DNA of 64,000 bases from Dyadobacter luteus (GTDB lineage: Bacteria > Bacteroidota > Bacteroidia > Cytophagales > Spirosomataceae). Below the pieces are notes generated by a model, which saw only the letters and a program-made list of their open reading frames with translations, had not been told where the DNA came from and made no database searches. The DNA lies in the NCBI RefSeq assembly GCF_003383615.1, contig NZ_QNUL01000013.1, forward strand, positions 62,001-126,000. The letters run 5' to 3'. Of the stretch, positions 29,101 to 40,045 are shown in pieces. Both the position numbers and the translations under genes were made by a program. The first letter of the stretch is position 1; each line of letters opens with the position of its first letter.

Positions 29101-30474
29101 TCCTTCAATCAGCTTAGGCTGGAATGCCTGGATACCCAAACGGTGAAGCGTTGGAGCACGGTTAAGAAGAACAGGATGTCCTTTCAATACGTTTTCCAAA
29201 ATATCCCAGATCACAGGATCCTTACGGTCTACGATCTTCTTCGCTGATTTTACAGTTTTAACGATACCACGCTCGATCAGCTTACGGATAATAAACGGCT
29301 TGAATAGCTCAGCCGCCATATCTTTTGGCAAACCACATTCGTGCAGTTTCAATTCAGGACCTACAACGATAACCGAACGACCAGAATAATCGACACGCTT
29401 ACCAAGCAAGTTCTGACGGAAACGTCCCTGCTTTCCTTTCAGCATATCTGAAAGTGATTTCAGAGCACGGTTGCCTTCTGAACGCACTGCATTTACTTTA
29501 CGGCTGTTATCAAAAAGCGAATCTACCGCTTCCTGCAACATACGTTTTTCGTTACGCAAGATTACCTCAGGAGCTTTGATTTCGATCAGACGCTTCAAAC
29601 GGTTGTTGCGAATGATCACACGACGGTAAAGGTCGTTCAAATCGGAAGTCGCAAAACGACCACCATCAAGAGGTACAAGCGGACGAAGTTCCGGTGGAAT
29701 AACAGGTACCATTTTGATCACCATCCACTCAGGACGGTTTTCGATACGCGTATTTGCATCACGGAAAGCTTCAACAACTTTCAGACGTTTCAAGGCTTCT
29801 GCCTTACGCTGCTGAGAAGTATCTGTTGCAGCCTGGTGACGAAGCTCATAAGAAAGTTCATCAAGCTTAATACGGCTCAACAACATTTCAAGTGCATCAG
29901 CACCCATTTTCGCGATAAACTTATTTGGATCCGTGTCCGGAAGCAATTGGTTTTCGCGAGGTAATTTATCAACGATGTCAAGGTATTCGTCTTCTGTAAG
30001 GAAGTCAAGATAGCTAACGCCATCCTCTTCTTTAATACCAGCCTGAACTACAGCATATCGCTCGTAGTAAATGATCTGATCCAATTTTTTGGTAGACAAC
30101 CCAAGCAGGTAACCGATTTTGTTCGGCAAACTGCGGAAGTACCAGATATGCGCTACAGGAACTACAAGTTCAATGTGGCCCATACGCTCACGACGTACTT
30201 TTTTCTCAGTAACCTCTACGCCGCAACGGTCGCAGATGATACCTTTATAACGAATACGTTTGTATTTACCGCAATGACATTCCCAATCCTTCACAGGACC
30301 GAAAATACGCTCACAGAACAACCCACCCATTTCCGGCTTGTAGGTCCGGTAGTTGATGGTTTCAGGCTGGGTTACTTCACCGAAAGAGCTCTCAAGGATA
30401 GACTCAGGTGATGCCAGACTGATCGTCATTCTGGAAAAATCACTATTAAGTTTTTTGTTCTTTTTGAAAGACAT
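26152..30474 (-). CDS. rpoC: DNA-directed RNA polymerase subunit beta'
   Basis: A 1440-residue catalytic subunit. The zinc ribbon near the N-terminus (CHCGKY..CDRCGV, about 65-85), the catalytic [12 protein letters not shown] magnesium motif, the bridge-helix region and the second zinc site ([17 protein letters not shown]) are all present. It lacks the long lineage insertion of proteobacterial beta' in this region but has the normal Bacteroidota length. It follows rpoB by 88 bases containing a nested hairpin and is followed by a terminator. Confidence 0.99.
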   Translation of the reverse strand: MSFKKNKKLNSDFSRMTISLASPESILESSFGEVTQPETINYRTYKPEMGGLFCERIFGPVKDWECHCGKYKRIRYKGIICDRCGVEVTEKKVRRERMGHIELVVPVAHIWYFRSLPNKIGYLLGLSTKKLDQIIYYERYAVVQAGIKEEDGVSYLDFLTEDEYLDIVDKLPRENQLLPDTDPNKFIAKMGADALEMLLSRIKLDELSYELRHQAATDTSQQRKAEALKRLKVVEAFRDANTRIENRPEWMVIKMVPVIPPELRPLVPLDGGRFATSDLNDLYRRVIIRNNRLKRLIEIKAPEVILRNEKRMLQEAVDSLFDNSRKVNAVRSEGNRALKSLSDMLKGKQGRFRQNLLGKRVDYSGRSVIVVGPELKLHECGLPKDMAAELFKPFIIRKLIERGIVKTVKSAKKIVDRKDPVIWDILENVLKGHPVLLNRAPTLHRLGIQAFQPKLIEGKAIQLHPLVCTAFNADFDGDQMAVHVPLGQEAVLEASMLMLSSHNILNPANGAPITVPSQDMVLGLYYVTKGRVSTPQYPIQGEGMIFYGPEEVIIAINEGKLSKHANIKCRLRVRNEDGTFEIKLIDTVAGRILFNQAVPESVGYINELLTKKKLQQIIGLVFKLAGVARCAQFLDEIKELGFQMAFKGGLSMGLNDVMVPDEKIKLIEQAKVDVENVWSNYLMGLITENERYNQVIDIWTRVNSRITETLMKQLETDQGGFNSIYMMMHSGARGSREQIRQLGGMRGLMAKPQKNIAGGAGEIIENPILSNFKEGLDVLEYFISTHGARKGLADTALKTADAGYLTRRLHDVAQDVVVVEEDCGSLRGIAISALKDNEDIVEPLSERILGRVSVHDVFDPLSGEVILVSGQEITEEIAAQIDETSIETVEIRSVLTCETRNGVCAKCYGRSLASAHMVNIGEAVGVIASQSIGEPGTQLTLRTFHVGGTASNISVDANIKAKFDGVIQFEELRLVESVNSEGDPITVVMGRSGEVKIVHPETGQLLISNNVPYGAHLLVKEGDKVFKGQELCTWDPYHAVILSEFTGKVSFDAIEEGITYREEFDEQTGFQESVIIETRDKTKNPAIVVNGKSTLLKDQTEKGYNLPVGARLVVKAGTSIKAGQPLAKIPRVVGKTRDITGGLPRVTELFEARNPSNPATVSEIDGVVTYGGVKRGNREIHIESRDGTQRRYMVALSKHILVQDGDFVRAGDPLSDGAITPADILSIKGPTAVQEYLVNEIQEVYRLQGVKINDKHIECIVRQMMQKVEILDAGDTNFLEMQPVDRVVFREENDKILDLKVVEDAGSSDTLKPGMIISVRRLRDENSSLKRRDLKLVVARDAQAAVAKPTLMGITQASLGTESFVSAASFQETTKVLSEAAVRGKRDELKGLKENVIVGHLIPAGTGMRKYENLIVGSQEEYDALAESREKQSRKKRELA

Positions 30475-30496
30475 AATTAAAAAGTCGTTTGTCTTG

Positions 30497-30559
30497 TTAG
30501 TCGAAATTCAAATTGTATTGCATTTCTAAGGAGCGCTAAAAAGCGCTCCTTACGACTAA
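30497..30559. promoter_or_regulatory. Nested hairpin in the rpoB-rpoC spacer
   Basis: An 11-base perfect inverted repeat (30527-30537 and 30542-30552, four-base loop) lies within a second, outer seven-base repeat (30497-30503 and 30553-30559). No T run follows on the minus strand, so it is more likely an RNA processing or stability element, or a pause, than a terminator. Confidence 0.55.
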
Positions 30560-30562
30560 AAA

Positions 30563-33500
30563 TTAGTCCAGCGTAATTTCCAATGCCAATCCACGAAGCT
30601 CGTGAACAAGTACATTGAATGACTCCGGAATATTTGGTTTCGGAAGGTTTTCACCTTTCACGATTGCTTCGTAAGCTTTGGCACGGCCCACAACATCATC
30701 CGACTTAACGGTAAGGATTTCCTGAAGAATGTGAGATGCACCGAATGCTTCAAGCGCCCACACTTCCATCTCTCCAAAACGCTGACCTCCAAACTGTGCT
30801 TTACCACCCAACGGTTGTTGCGTGATAAGAGAGTACGGTCCGATTGAACGGGCGTGCATCTTATCGTCAACAAGGTGCCCAAGCTTCATCATATACATAA
30901 GACCTACTGTAACCGGTTGGTCAAATTGCTCTCCTGTCAAACCATTGTACAGGTAAGTACGTCCCCATTCCGGCAAACCAGCTTCCGCCAATTCCGCAGC
31001 AACCTCAGCTTCTGTTGCTCCGTCAAAGATTGGTGTAGCGTATCTGCGGCCCAGTTTCAAACCAGCCCATGCAAGGATTGTTTCATAGATCTGACCGATG
31101 TTCATACGAGAAGGTACCCCAAGTGGGTTCAACACGATGTTCATTGGTGTTCCGTCTTCAAGGAATGGCATGTCTTCATCACGTACAATACGGGCAACAA
31201 CCCCTTTGTTACCGTGACGACCCGCCATTTTATCCCCAACTTTCAGCTTACGTTTCTTAGCGATATATACTTTCGCCAATTTCACGATACCAGCAGGAAG
31301 TTCATCACCTACTTCAAGAGCAAAACGATCGCGTTTGAAACGACCCATCAATTCACTACGTGAGTTAAGGTAATTTTTCAGAACAAGTGAGATCTGAGCG
31401 TTCGTTTCTGCATCCTCACTCCATGAGTCAGTCAATACATCACCGATAAGGTTTACCTCTTCAGCAACTGCATACTGGCTTTCGTCACGGTATGGGTTAT
31501 TTGCAGGGAACAAGTTTTCAGAGATATTTCTCACGTTAAACTTCATTCCTTTCGAGATCAACTCATCACCAAACTTGTGCTTCACACCTGAAGATGTTTT
31601 GCCGTCAGTAAGTGTAACAAGTTTTTCGATAATACGTCCGCGAAGTGCTGTCAGATCACGACCATATTTCTTCATCAAAAGACGTAGTTCGTCTTTATGT
31701 TTTGCACGCTCCTCTTTTGTAGGACGAGAGAAAAGTTTGGTATCAATAACCACACCTTTCATAGATGGCGGTGCTTTTTTAGAAGCATCCTTCACATCAC
31801 CAGCCTTATCTCCGAAGATTGCACGAAGCAATTTCTCTTCCGGAGTAGGATCTGACTCTCCCTTAGGAGTGATTTTACCGATCAGGATATCACCTTCTTT
31901 TACTTCAGTACCAACTTGTACGATACCGTTTTCATCAAGGTTTTTAACCGTTTCCTCACTTACGTTAGGAATCTCAGCAGTCAATTCTTCTTCTCCGCGT
32001 TTTGTATCACGCACTTCCAGTTCAAATTCTTCAATGTGAATAGAAGTGAAGATATCATCACGAACCACTTTTTCCGAGATTACAATCGCATCCTCAAAGT
32101 TGTATCCCTGCCAAGGCATGAACGCAACCAAAAGGTTACGACCCAAAGCAAGTTCACCACCTTCTGTACCGTATCCCTGGCAAAGTGCTTCACCTTTCTT
32201 CACCTTCTGTCCTTTAAGAACCATTGGCTGAAGGTTAAGGCAAGTATCCTGGTTGGTACGACGGAACTTCACAAGGTCGTAAGCAACGCTGTCGTCGATA
32301 AAGCTAACAAGACGATCTGCATCAGTTCTGTCATATTTAACTACGATTTTCTTCGCATCAACGTACTCAATAACACCGTCACCTTCGGCAACAACAAGTG
32401 CACGGGAATCCATTGCAACGCGTTTTTCAAGACCGGTACCTACAATCGGTGCTTGTGGACGCAACAATGGAACACCCTGGCGCTGCATGTTCGATCCCAT
32501 CAGGGCACGGTTAGCATCATCGTGTTCAAGGAATGGAATAAGTGATGCCGCAACAGATACAATCTGGTTGGCAGCAACGTCCATATAAGACGCCTGAGAT
32601 GGATCCACCATTGGGAAGTCACCTTCAAAACGCGTCTTGATTTTTTCTACCGTAAAGTTTCCTTCTGCATCTACAGAGGCGTTAGCCTGAGCAATGTATT
32701 TGGAATCTTCTTCCTCGGCAGTCATATAGATAAGCTCATCAGTAAGCTTTCCTGCGCCATCGATAACACGGTAAGGTGTTTCGATAAAGCCCATTCCGTT
32801 TACTTTCGCAAACACGCAAAGAGAAGAAATCAAACCAATGTTTGGACCTTCCGGTGTCTCAATTGTACAAAGACGACCGTAGTGCGTGTAGTGAACGTCA
32901 CGAACCTCGAAACCTGCTCTTTCACGGGAAAGACCACCAGGCCCAAGTGCTGACATACGACGCTTGTGCGTAATCTCAGCCAATGGGTTTGTCTGGTCCA
33001 TAAACTGAGAAAGCTGGTTGGTACCGAAGAACGAGTTAATAACAGAAGACAATGTACGCGCGTTGATCAAATCAACAGGCTTGAAGTCTTCGTTATCACG
33101 TACGTTCATACGCTCCTTAATGGTACGTGCCATACGTGCAAGACCCACACCGAACTGCGCATAAAGCTGCTCACCTACGGTACGAACACGACGGTTTGAC
33201 AAGTGGTCAATATCATCGACAACCGCTTTAGCATTGATCAGACCGATCAGATACTTCACGATAGAAACGATATCACCAGTAGTCAGTACGCGAACATCAA
33301 GACTAGTGTCAGAACCTAATTTTTTGTTGATACGGTAACGCCCAACATCACCCAGGTCATAACGCTTATCACTGAAGAACAAACTTTGGATTACGTCTCT
33401 TGCAGTTTGCTCATCCGGTGCTTCCGCATTACGAAGCTGGCGGTAAATTTGCTCAACAGCTTCCTTATCGGAGTTAGAGCTATCTTTTTGAAGCGTATTA

Positions 33501-34426
33501 TAAATGATGTTATAATCCGCAACGTTCATATCATCTTTGTGAAGGATCACTGATTTCTGACCAGATTCAAGGATTACCTCGATATCGTCAGTTGTGATCG
33601 TTGAATCACGCTCCAGCAATACTTCGTTACGCTGAATAGATACAACCTCACCAGTATCCTCATCCACGAAATCTTCTGTCCAGGTACGTAATACCCTTGC
33701 AGCCAAACGACGGCCAACCGCCTTTTTAAGATTAGCAGAAGTTGCTACGATTTCCTCTGAAAGACCAAACAGGTCAAGGATATCTTTATCAGATCCGAAA
33801 CCGATTGCTCTCAAAAGAGTTGTAACAGGGAATTTTTTCTTACGGTCGATATAAGCATACATCACGTTGTTTACATCCGTCGAGAATTCAATCCATGAAC
33901 CTTTGAACGGAATGATACGTGCTGAATACAACTTAGATCCGTTGGTGTGCTTGCTCATTGAGAAGAACACACCAGGTGAACGGTGTAGCTGAGATACAAT
34001 TACACGTTCTGCTCCATTGATCACGAAAGAACCACGTTCTGTCATGTAAGGAATGTTTCCAAGGAATACTTCCTGCTCAATAGTTTCAAATTCTTCGTGG
34101 TCTGCATCATTACAGATCAAACGCAGTTTCGCTTTCAAAGGAACTGCATAAGTCAATCCACGGTCAATAGATTCGTCAACAGAATACTTCGGTGGTTCAA
34201 GAAGATAATCAATGAACTCTAGCACGAAGTTGTCGCGCGAATCTGCAATTGGAAAGTTTTCAGCGAAAACTTTGTACAATCCTTCGTCAGAACGATCTTC
34301 AACTGATGTATCCAGACTGAAGAAATCCCGGAACGCCTGAACCTGGATCCCTAACAAATCCGGATAATCGATGATCTGATTGATCCTGGAGAAATTAATT
34401 CTGGGTGTTTTTTTAATTGTAGCCAA
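30563..34426 (-). CDS. rpoB: DNA-directed RNA polymerase subunit beta
   Basis: A 1287-residue subunit with the rifampicin-binding region ([23 protein letters not shown]), the [22 protein letters not shown] segment and the C-terminal clamp interface ([21 protein letters not shown]). The initiation codon is TTG at 34424-34426: the expected start [16 protein letters not shown] begins there, the frame closes upstream at a TAA seven codons away without any ATG, and the next internal Met is far too late. Neighbours are rplL upstream (339-base gap) and rpoC downstream. Confidence 0.98.
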   Translation of the reverse strand: MATIKKTPRINFSRINQIIDYPDLLGIQVQAFRDFFSLDTSVEDRSDEGLYKVFAENFPIADSRDNFVLEFIDYLLEPPKYSVDESIDRGLTYAVPLKAKLRLICNDADHEEFETIEQEVFLGNIPYMTERGSFVINGAERVIVSQLHRSPGVFFSMSKHTNGSKLYSARIIPFKGSWIEFSTDVNNVMYAYIDRKKKFPVTTLLRAIGFGSDKDILDLFGLSEEIVATSANLKKAVGRRLAARVLRTWTEDFVDEDTGEVVSIQRNEVLLERDSTITTDDIEVILESGQKSVILHKDDMNVADYNIIYNTLQKDSSNSDKEAVEQIYRQLRNAEAPDEQTARDVIQSLFFSDKRYDLGDVGRYRINKKLGSDTSLDVRVLTTGDIVSIVKYLIGLINAKAVVDDIDHLSNRRVRTVGEQLYAQFGVGLARMARTIKERMNVRDNEDFKPVDLINARTLSSVINSFFGTNQLSQFMDQTNPLAEITHKRRMSALGPGGLSRERAGFEVRDVHYTHYGRLCTIETPEGPNIGLISSLCVFAKVNGMGFIETPYRVIDGAGKLTDELIYMTAEEEDSKYIAQANASVDAEGNFTVEKIKTRFEGDFPMVDPSQASYMDVAANQIVSVAASLIPFLEHDDANRALMGSNMQRQGVPLLRPQAPIVGTGLEKRVAMDSRALVVAEGDGVIEYVDAKKIVVKYDRTDADRLVSFIDDSVAYDLVKFRRTNQDTCLNLQPMVLKGQKVKKGEALCQGYGTEGGELALGRNLLVAFMPWQGYNFEDAIVISEKVVRDDIFTSIHIEEFELEVRDTKRGEEELTAEIPNVSEETVKNLDENGIVQVGTEVKEGDILIGKITPKGESDPTPEEKLLRAIFGDKAGDVKDASKKAPPSMKGVVIDTKLFSRPTKEERAKHKDELRLLMKKYGRDLTALRGRIIEKLVTLTDGKTSSGVKHKFGDELISKGMKFNVRNISENLFPANNPYRDESQYAVAEEVNLIGDVLTDSWSEDAETNAQISLVLKNYLNSRSELMGRFKRDRFALEVGDELPAGIVKLAKVYIAKKRKLKVGDKMAGRHGNKGVVARIVRDEDMPFLEDGTPMNIVLNPLGVPSRMNIGQIYETILAWAGLKLGRRYATPIFDGATEAEVAAELAEAGLPEWGRTYLYNGLTGEQFDQPVTVGLMYMMKLGHLVDDKMHARSIGPYSLITQQPLGGKAQFGGQRFGEMEVWALEAFGASHILQEILTVKSDDVVGRAKAYEAIVKGENLPKPNIPESFNVLVHELRGLALEITLD

Positions 34427-34765
34427 GGCTATTTCTGATTTGGGTTAGAAGAACGAAAAACTTAGCATAAGCCGTTGCGGCTGCTGGCAATCGTACTAAT
34501 TAGTTTAAAACCTTAATCGCATGCCTCGTAGAACATTAAGAAGATTTGTCCCTGTGCTTCTTTCCTACGAGTAAAGAAGTGTTTCAGACAAAACCCTCAG
34601 GGGGAAGATAGAACCGGCGCAATGTTGATCAGAACACCAGCTAGTATAAGTACCTAACGTATTTTCGAGAAAAATGTTTGGTTTATGCACAAAATAGGAA
34701 ATAGACCTGACGTGAATCAGGCCTATTTCCTTAAATTATAGTTCTTGGTTGTTGCAAAGTAATAA
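34427..34765. other. rplL-rpoB spacer
   Basis: This 339-base gap, long for the cluster, has no gene. It contains a hairpin just past rplL (see next entry) and a stretch of unknown role before rpoB. No TAnnTTTG promoter was found on the minus strand, so rpoB is likely reached by read-through or by a weak promoter. Confidence 0.5.
34684..34734 (-). terminator. Partial terminator / attenuator after rplL
   Basis: A 15-base inverted repeat with one mismatch (arms about 34687-34701 and 34708-34732 region, GGAAATAG...CTATTTCC) lies about 30 bases past the rplL stop. On the minus strand it is followed by CTATTTTG, a short T tract, consistent with partial termination that would lower polymerase relative to ribosomal protein synthesis, as known between rplL and rpoB in E. 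coli. Confidence 0.6.
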
Positions 34766-35149
34766 TTACTTCACTTCAACTTCAGCACCAGCTTCTTCAA
34801 GTTGTTTTTTCAAAGCCTCAGCTTCGTCTTTAGCAACACCTTCTTTAACTGGTTTTGGAGCGCCGTCAACTAGTTCTTTCGCTTCTTTCAGTCCAAGACC
34901 AGTAAGATCTTTAACCAATTTCACAACTGCCAGTTTACCAGCACCTGCTGATTTCAAAATTACATCAAAAGACGTTTTTTCTTCTGCTGCTGGAGCGTCA
35001 CCGCTTCCACCTGCTGGTCCTGCAACCACTACTGCACCTGCAGCTGCTGGTTCGATACCATATTCGTCTTTAAGAATTGTAGCCAATTCGTTCACTTCTT
35101 TAACCGTTAGGTTAACAAGCTGTTCCGCGAAAGCTTTCAAATCTGCCAT
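34766..35149 (-). CDS. rplL: 50S ribosomal protein L7/L12
   Basis: A 127-residue stalk protein: N-terminal dimerisation helices, an Ala/Gly-rich hinge ([22 protein letters not shown], about 36-58) and the C-terminal factor-binding domain ([23 protein letters not shown], then [20 protein letters not shown]). It recruits elongation factors to the ribosome. Follows rplJ by 93 bases on the same strand. Confidence 0.99.
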   Translation of the reverse strand: MADLKAFAEQLVNLTVKEVNELATILKDEYGIEPAAAGAVVVAGPAGGSGDAPAAEEKTSFDVILKSAGAGKLAVVKLVKDLTGLGLKEAKELVDGAPKPVKEGVAKDEAEALKKQLEEAGAEVEVK

Positions 35150-35242
35150 TTTTATTTTCGATTTTTTGATTATACAATATAAGATGATTTTGAAGCTCCA
35201 TTTATTATCAACCCGGAGAGCTCAGCCTGGCTACTTATATAA

Positions 35243-35773
35243 TTAGTCTTCCTTCTCAGATAAAGTTTTGAGAATTCCAGCCAATTTGTTTCCACCGCTT
35301 GAAAGAGCGCCGATAACGTTTTTGGCAGGAGATTGCAACAATCCGATAACTTCTCCGATAAGCTCTTGCTTCGATTTCAAAGAAATCAAAACGTCAAGCT
35401 GGCTTTCGCCTACGAAAACAGATGAATCAACAGAAGCTCCTTTGAATTTAAGCTTGTCGCTACCTGATTTCTTCTTGAAGTCTTTAATCAATTGTGCAGG
35501 AACTTTACCTGACTCCGGGTGAAACATGATACCGGAAAATCCTTTAAGGACTTCATCAAATGATGAGTAATCCGTATCTAATGTTTCTAGTGCTTTTTTA
35601 ATCAGAGTATTCTTAACAACACGATACTCAATACCTTTTTCGAAGCACAGGCCTCTAAGTGTATTTACCTCACCTACGGACATTCCGTTTGCGCTGGTAA
35701 TATAGAAGTATGGCGTGTTCGAGAATTTCTGACTTAGCTCGTCAATAATTACTGCTTTCTCTTCCCGTGTCAT
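35243..35773 (-). CDS. rplJ: 50S ribosomal protein L10
   Basis: A 176-residue stalk base protein starting at the ATG at 35773 (MTREEKAVIIDEL); an upstream frame extension to 35812 would overlap rplA and lacks similarity. It contains the conserved YRVVKNTLIKKAL and FSGIMFH segments and the C-terminal helix that carries L7/L12 dimers. Only one base separates its start from the rplA stop (TAA T ATG), so translation is probably coupled. Confidence 0.98.
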   Translation of the reverse strand: MTREEKAVIIDELSQKFSNTPYFYITSANGMSVGEVNTLRGLCFEKGIEYRVVKNTLIKKALETLDTDYSSFDEVLKGFSGIMFHPESGKVPAQLIKDFKKKSGSDKLKFKGASVDSSVFVGESQLDVLISLKSKQELIGEVIGLLQSPAKNVIGALSSGGNKLAGILKTLSEKED

Positions 35774-35774
35774 A

Positions 35775-36473
35775 TTATAATCCTGGAATCGTGTTTTTAT
35801 CAATAGTAACACCCGGGCTCATCGTGCTTGACAAGTGAATGCTCTTAACGTAGGTACCTTTTGCAGATGATGGCTTAAGGCGAATCAATGTATTGATTAC
35901 CTCTGTAGCATTTTGTGCAAGTTGGTCAGTTCCAAAAGAAACTTTACCTACACTGGTATGGATGATACCGGTTTTATCAACCTTGAAATCAATCTTACCA
36001 GCTTTTACTTCTTTAACAGCCTTCGCAACATCTGGTGTTACTGTACCTGACTTAGGGTTAGGCATCAGACCACGAGGACCCAATACTTTACCTAATTTAC
36101 CCACTTTTGCCATTACAGAAGGCATAGTAATGATCACGTCTATATCTGTCCAGCCTTGCTCAATCTTTTGAATGAACTCGTCGAGGCCAACATAATCTGC
36201 TCCGGCTTCTTTCGCTTCTGCTTCCTTATCAGGAGTACACAATACCAATACGCGTACTTCTTTTCCGGTTCCGTGTGGCAATGTCACCACGCCACGTACC
36301 ATTTGATCAGCTTTACGAGGATCTACGCCAAGACGTACATCGATGTCCACTGATGAATCAAATTTGGTATAGGAAATCGTCTTAAGTACCTCCGCTGCCG
36401 CCTCTAGTGAGTAAGCTTGGTCTGCGTCGAATTTCGAAAGAGCTTCTTTTTGCTTTTTGGTCAATTTTCCCAT
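35775..36473 (-). CDS. rplA: 50S ribosomal protein L1
   Basis: A 232-residue L1 stalk protein of normal length, with [19 protein letters not shown] strand, [21 protein letters not shown] and a C-terminal [20 protein letters not shown]. It binds 23S rRNA and in other bacteria also represses its own operon. Located 31 bases downstream of rplK and one base upstream of rplJ. Confidence 0.99.
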   Translation of the reverse strand: MGKLTKKQKEALSKFDADQAYSLEAAAEVLKTISYTKFDSSVDIDVRLGVDPRKADQMVRGVVTLPHGTGKEVRVLVLCTPDKEAEAKEAGADYVGLDEFIQKIEQGWTDIDVIITMPSVMAKVGKLGKVLGPRGLMPNPKSGTVTPDVAKAVKEVKAGKIDFKVDKTGIIHTSVGKVSFGTDQLAQNATEVINTLIRLKPSSAKGTYVKSIHLSSTMSPGVTIDKNTIPGL

Positions 36474-36504
36474 GTTCTTTGTTTCTTAGGCGCTATTTAA
36501 ACGC

Positions 36505-36954
36505 TCAGTTGTTTTCTTCCCACGGGGCTTTGCCAGCGACGGTAATACCCATACTACGAGCCGTTCCCGCAATCATCTTCATAGCAGACTCAACAGTAAA
36601 GCAGTTAAGGTCAGGCATTTTAGTCTCAGCGATCGTACGAACCTGATCCCAAGATACTGAACCTACTTTTAAACGGTTTGGCTGAGCCGAACCAGTCTTT
36701 ACTTTTGATGCTTCCAGAAGCAAAATCGCGGCCGGGGGGGTCTTGATAACGAAATCAAAAGACTTATCCTTATAGTACGTAATAACTACCGGCAATACCA
36801 CACCAGGTTTATCCTGAGTACGGCCATTGAATTGCTTACAAAACTCCATGATATTCAAACCCTTCGATCCTAGTGCAGGACCGATTGGAGGTGAAGGGTT
36901 GGCTGAGCCACCTTTTACCTGTAGTTTGACGTATCCACCTATTTCTTTTGCCAT
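36505..36954 (-). CDS. rplK: 50S ribosomal protein L11
   Basis: A 149-residue protein starting at the ATG at 36954 ([13 protein letters not shown]); eight extra codons upstream in frame are not part of the family. It shows the proline-rich [24 protein letters not shown] region that contacts the GTPase-associated rRNA centre and the thiostrepton site, and the [27 protein letters not shown]-terminus. Lies 79 bases downstream of nusG. Confidence 0.99.
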   Translation of the reverse strand: MAKEIGGYVKLQVKGGSANPSPPIGPALGSKGLNIMEFCKQFNGRTQDKPGVVLPVVITYYKDKSFDFVIKTPPAAILLLEASKVKTGSAQPNRLKVGSVSWDQVRTIAETKMPDLNCFTVESAMKMIAGTARSMGITVAGKAPWEENN

Positions 36955-37033
36955 TGTTTTGGAATTTGTTCGGTTCACTGATTAATTAAGCGGCTCACAT
37001 GCAAGTGGAAGCTTACCCTGCCCGTTCTTTTAA

Positions 37034-37588
37034 TCAATTATCCTTTTCTACTTGTGCGTAACTGAGTTCCACGGGTGTATTACGCCCGAATATTTTTACA
37101 ACTACATTGAGTTTTTTCTTCTCATCAAATACTTCTTCCACCAAGCCGATAAAGCCACTGAATGGGCCATCTACCACCTGCACTGTTTCGCCTTTGATAA
37201 ACGACATGCTTGGTGCTTCTTCCAGCTGTTCTGCTTCATCCACTCGTCCAAGTATTCTGTTGATCTCAGATTGTCTCAGAGGAACAGGTACTTTTGAGTT
37301 ACCTTCCGAGTTTCCAAGGAATCCGATAACACCGGGAATACTTGTAATAATGTGCAAAACTTCCCCTTTGGATAAATCAGCTGAAATGATAATGTACCCC
37401 GGGAAAAAGTTTTTCTCCCTAACTCTCTTTTTACCGTTACGCATTTCATATATCTTCTCCGAAGGAATAAGAATTTGCGGAACGAATTCTGTGAGTTTCT
37501 GCCGTGTTATTTCATTTTCGATGTAGGACTTGATTTTTTTCTCTTGTCCGGACACAGCTCTTAATACAAACCAATTTAGACTACTCAT
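37034..37588 (-). CDS. nusG: Transcription termination/antitermination protein NusG
   Basis: A 184-residue NusG with the N-terminal NGN domain (WFVLRAVSGQEKKIKSYIE start, FPGYIIISADL and IPGVIGFLG core) and the C-terminal KOW domain (GETVQVVDGPFSGFIGLVEEV, about 128-184). It binds elongating RNA polymerase and links it to ribosomes or Rho. Located between secE (30 bases upstream) and rplK. Confidence 0.98.
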   Translation of the reverse strand: MSSLNWFVLRAVSGQEKKIKSYIENEITRQKLTEFVPQILIPSEKIYEMRNGKKRVREKNFFPGYIIISADLSKGEVLHIITSIPGVIGFLGNSEGNSKVPVPLRQSEINRILGRVDEAEQLEEAPSMSFIKGETVQVVDGPFSGFIGLVEEVFDEKKKLNVVVKIFGRNTPVELSYAQVEKDN

Positions 37589-37618
37589 ACCATTCTGGGG
37601 ATTGCCAATATAATAGTC

Positions 37619-37810
37619 TTAGAAAGACTGATAAAACAGCCTTAGTGCATTTTCAAAAACGAGATCCATTATCCCTACAACGAATGCAAAAATAAGAGAA
37701 CCCACAAGCACTAAAGTTGTGTTGGCCTGAAGTTCATTGAAAGGAGGCCATGTAACGTGCTGGGTCATTTCTTCCCAAGACAGTTTCAAAAAAGAAGTAA
37801 ATTTTTCCAT
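37619..37810 (-). CDS. secE: Preprotein translocase subunit SecE
   Basis: A 63-residue single-span SecE: amphipathic N-terminal helix with the conserved SWEEMTQHVTWPPFNELQ and one membrane segment (about 30-52). It stabilises the SecY channel. The gene starts 17 bases downstream of tRNA-Trp, with which it is probably co-transcribed. Confidence 0.96.
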   Translation of the reverse strand: MEKFTSFLKLSWEEMTQHVTWPPFNELQANTTLVLVGSLIFAFVVGIMDLVFENALRLFYQSF

Positions 37811-37827
37811 TTTTCTTTTTTATTATG

Positions 37828-37898
37828 CACGGGTGGAGAGATTCGAACTCCCATCAACGGTTTTGGAGACCGCTATTCTACCCTTGAACTACACCCGT
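37828..37898 (-). tRNA. tRNA-Trp (CCA)
   Basis: On the minus strand a 71-base cloverleaf with acceptor ACGGGTG/CACCCGT (perfect), anticodon loop CTCCAAA (CCA anticodon), T arm GGGAG/CTCTC-type pairing and discriminator G73. It lies between tuf and secE, the standard Bacteroidota position. Confidence 0.95.
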
Positions 37899-37947
37899 AT
37901 ATCGTGCAATGCTTCCTTTCGGGGCTGCAAAGATACAACTTATTTAC

Positions 37948-37987
37948 AAAAAACAAGTGCATTCCAAAAGAAATGCACTTGTTTTTT
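37948..37987 (-). terminator. Terminator of tuf
   Basis: A perfect 16-base inverted repeat (37948-37963 and 37972-37987) with an eight-base loop, AAAAAA on one side and TTTTTT on the other, 13 bases past the tuf stop. It works as a classic intrinsic terminator in either direction. Confidence 0.95.
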
Positions 37988-38000
37988 ATTTTACCTCAGA

Positions 38001-39188
<1,188 letters not shown>

Positions 39189-39359
39189 GACTTAAGTACG
39201 CTTAAATTAAAAGTTATTACGAATTTATTAAACACTAATTATTGATTCTGTTTAGCTCATCTTCCTGACCGAGCGCCTCAAAATCAATTAAACTAAACAA
39301 TATGAATCAAAATCTTTCTTTGAATCATTGAGAACACTTCCTCAACTTTTCATTTACTC

Positions 39360-39452
39360 CGAGCCATTGAGGGGACTTGATGGCACCGGCCACCCGGTCG
39401 CAGCGGCGGACCGTCCCTGACCTCTTCCTTACCAAGGAAGTGTTCTACTCAA
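39360..39452 (-). pseudogene. Truncated tRNA-Thr copy with a GC-rich insertion
   Basis: On the plus strand 39361-39380 and 39415-39452 match the intact tRNA-Thr (39470-39541): the 3' acceptor strand, half of the T arm and the entire anticodon arm with GGT are preserved. The D arm is degenerate, the 5' acceptor strand is missing, and 34 bases (39381-39414) interrupt the T loop. The sequence after each copy (CTCAACTTTTCA... then CGAGCC) is also repeated, so this is a decayed tandem duplication. Confidence 0.8.
39381..39414. repeat. 34-base GC-rich insertion in the tRNA-Thr pseudogene
   Basis: 27 of 34 bases are G or C, in an otherwise AT-rich spacer. It can form ACCGG/CCGGT and, alternatively, CGGTC/GACCG hairpins, which overlap. 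Origin is unknown; it looks like a short palindromic element rather than tRNA sequence. Confidence 0.6.
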
Positions 39453-39469
39453 CTTTTCAAAATCTTACG

Positions 39470-39541
<72 letters not shown>

Positions 39542-39575
39542 AAAAAATCAAAACGCTAAGAAATGCAACTTTTAG

Positions 39576-39583
39576 CAAATCTA
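39576..39583 (-). promoter_or_regulatory. Possible -7 box for tRNA-Thr
   Basis: TAGATTTG on the minus strand fits TAnnTTTG and lies 35 bases before the tRNA-Thr 5' end and just after the terminator that follows tRNA-Gly. No TTTG is found 19 bases upstream, so the match is partial. Confidence 0.4.
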
Positions 39584-39591
39584 TGAAACAA

Positions 39592-39643
39592 CCAAAAAGC
39601 GATCAGCGAAAAATTATCAAAATGAATGTTTTCGCTGATCGCT
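39592..39643 (-). terminator. Terminator between tRNA-Gly and tRNA-Thr
   Basis: A perfect 15-base inverted repeat (39598-39612 and 39629-39643) with a 16-base loop; read on the minus strand it is followed by TTTTT. It would end the tRNA-Tyr / tRNA-Gly transcript. Confidence 0.85.
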
Positions 39644-39662
39644 CTCGGGTGTTTCAAAATTG

Positions 39663-39735
39663 AGCGGAAGACGAGGTTCGAACTCGCGACCTATAGCTTG
39701 GAAGGCTATCGCTCTACCAGCTGAGCTACTTCCGC
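39663..39735 (-). tRNA. tRNA-Gly (TCC)
   Basis: A minus-strand cloverleaf with perfect acceptor GCGGAAG/CTTCCGC, D arm GCTC/GAGC, anticodon stem ATAGC/GCTAT with loop CTTCCAA (TCC), T arm GCGAG/CTCGT and discriminator T73. Second gene of the tRNA-Tyr / tRNA-Gly unit. Confidence 0.95.
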
Positions 39736-39794
39736 AATCGTGTTGTGCCTGACTTCTAAACTGGTAATAAAGAAATCAATTCTGGCTCAAACTG

Positions 39795-39877
39795 TGGGGG
39801 CGGATGGATTCGAACCACCGTAGGCGTACACCAGCAGATTTACAGTCTGCCCCATTTGGCCACTCTGGTACACCCCC
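39795..39877 (-). tRNA. tRNA-Tyr (GTA)
   Basis: An 83-base minus-strand tRNA with acceptor GGGGGTG/CGCCCCC (one U-G pair), anticodon loop CTGTAAA-type with GTA, the long variable arm typical of bacterial tRNA-Tyr, T arm GGTGG/CCATC-type pairing and discriminator A73. First gene of the cluster. Confidence 0.94.
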
Positions 39878-39930
39878 GTTTCAATATTTCAATACATCCG
39901 TGAAAGCCGCTTGTTTCACTTTTGGAGCTG

Positions 39931-39961
39931 CAAAATTATACCGTTTTTTATTATCGTCAAA
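39931..39961 (-). promoter_or_regulatory. Consensus Bacteroidota promoter for the tRNA-Tyr / tRNA-Gly unit
   Basis: On the minus strand TTTG (39958-39961), a spacer of exactly 19 bases, and TAATTTTG (39931-39938), a full match to the TTTG / TAnnTTTG consensus. tRNA-Tyr begins about 54 bases downstream. Confidence 0.85.
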
Positions 39962-39981
39962 CTTTTTTAGAAAAATATTTC

Positions 39982-40027
39982 AAAAAAAATGTGGGGTCTG
40001 AGAATATTGATTCTCAATTACCCCACA
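39982..40027 (-). terminator. Terminator of the sigma / anti-sigma / OMP cassette
   Basis: TGTGGGGT/ACCCCACA (39990-39997 and 40020-40027) encloses an inner TGAGAAT/ATTCTCA stem; on the minus strand the structure is followed by eight T. It lies 19 bases past the outer-membrane protein stop codon. Confidence 0.93.
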
Positions 40028-40045
40028 ATCAAGACTTTAAGTATT

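Noticed and set aside
28783..29247. 154-codon open frame antisense to rpoC
   Set aside because: Fully within a conserved catalytic part of rpoC, with no recognisable domain.
31916..32545. 209-codon open frame antisense to rpoB
   Set aside because: It covers highly conserved rpoB sequence; the composition is shadow-like (many Phe, Asn, Cys, His) and no start signal is seen.
39381..39414. Insertion as a tRNA intron
   Set aside because: It lies in the T loop, not the anticodon loop, is only 34 bases, and the host tRNA copy lacks its 5' half.
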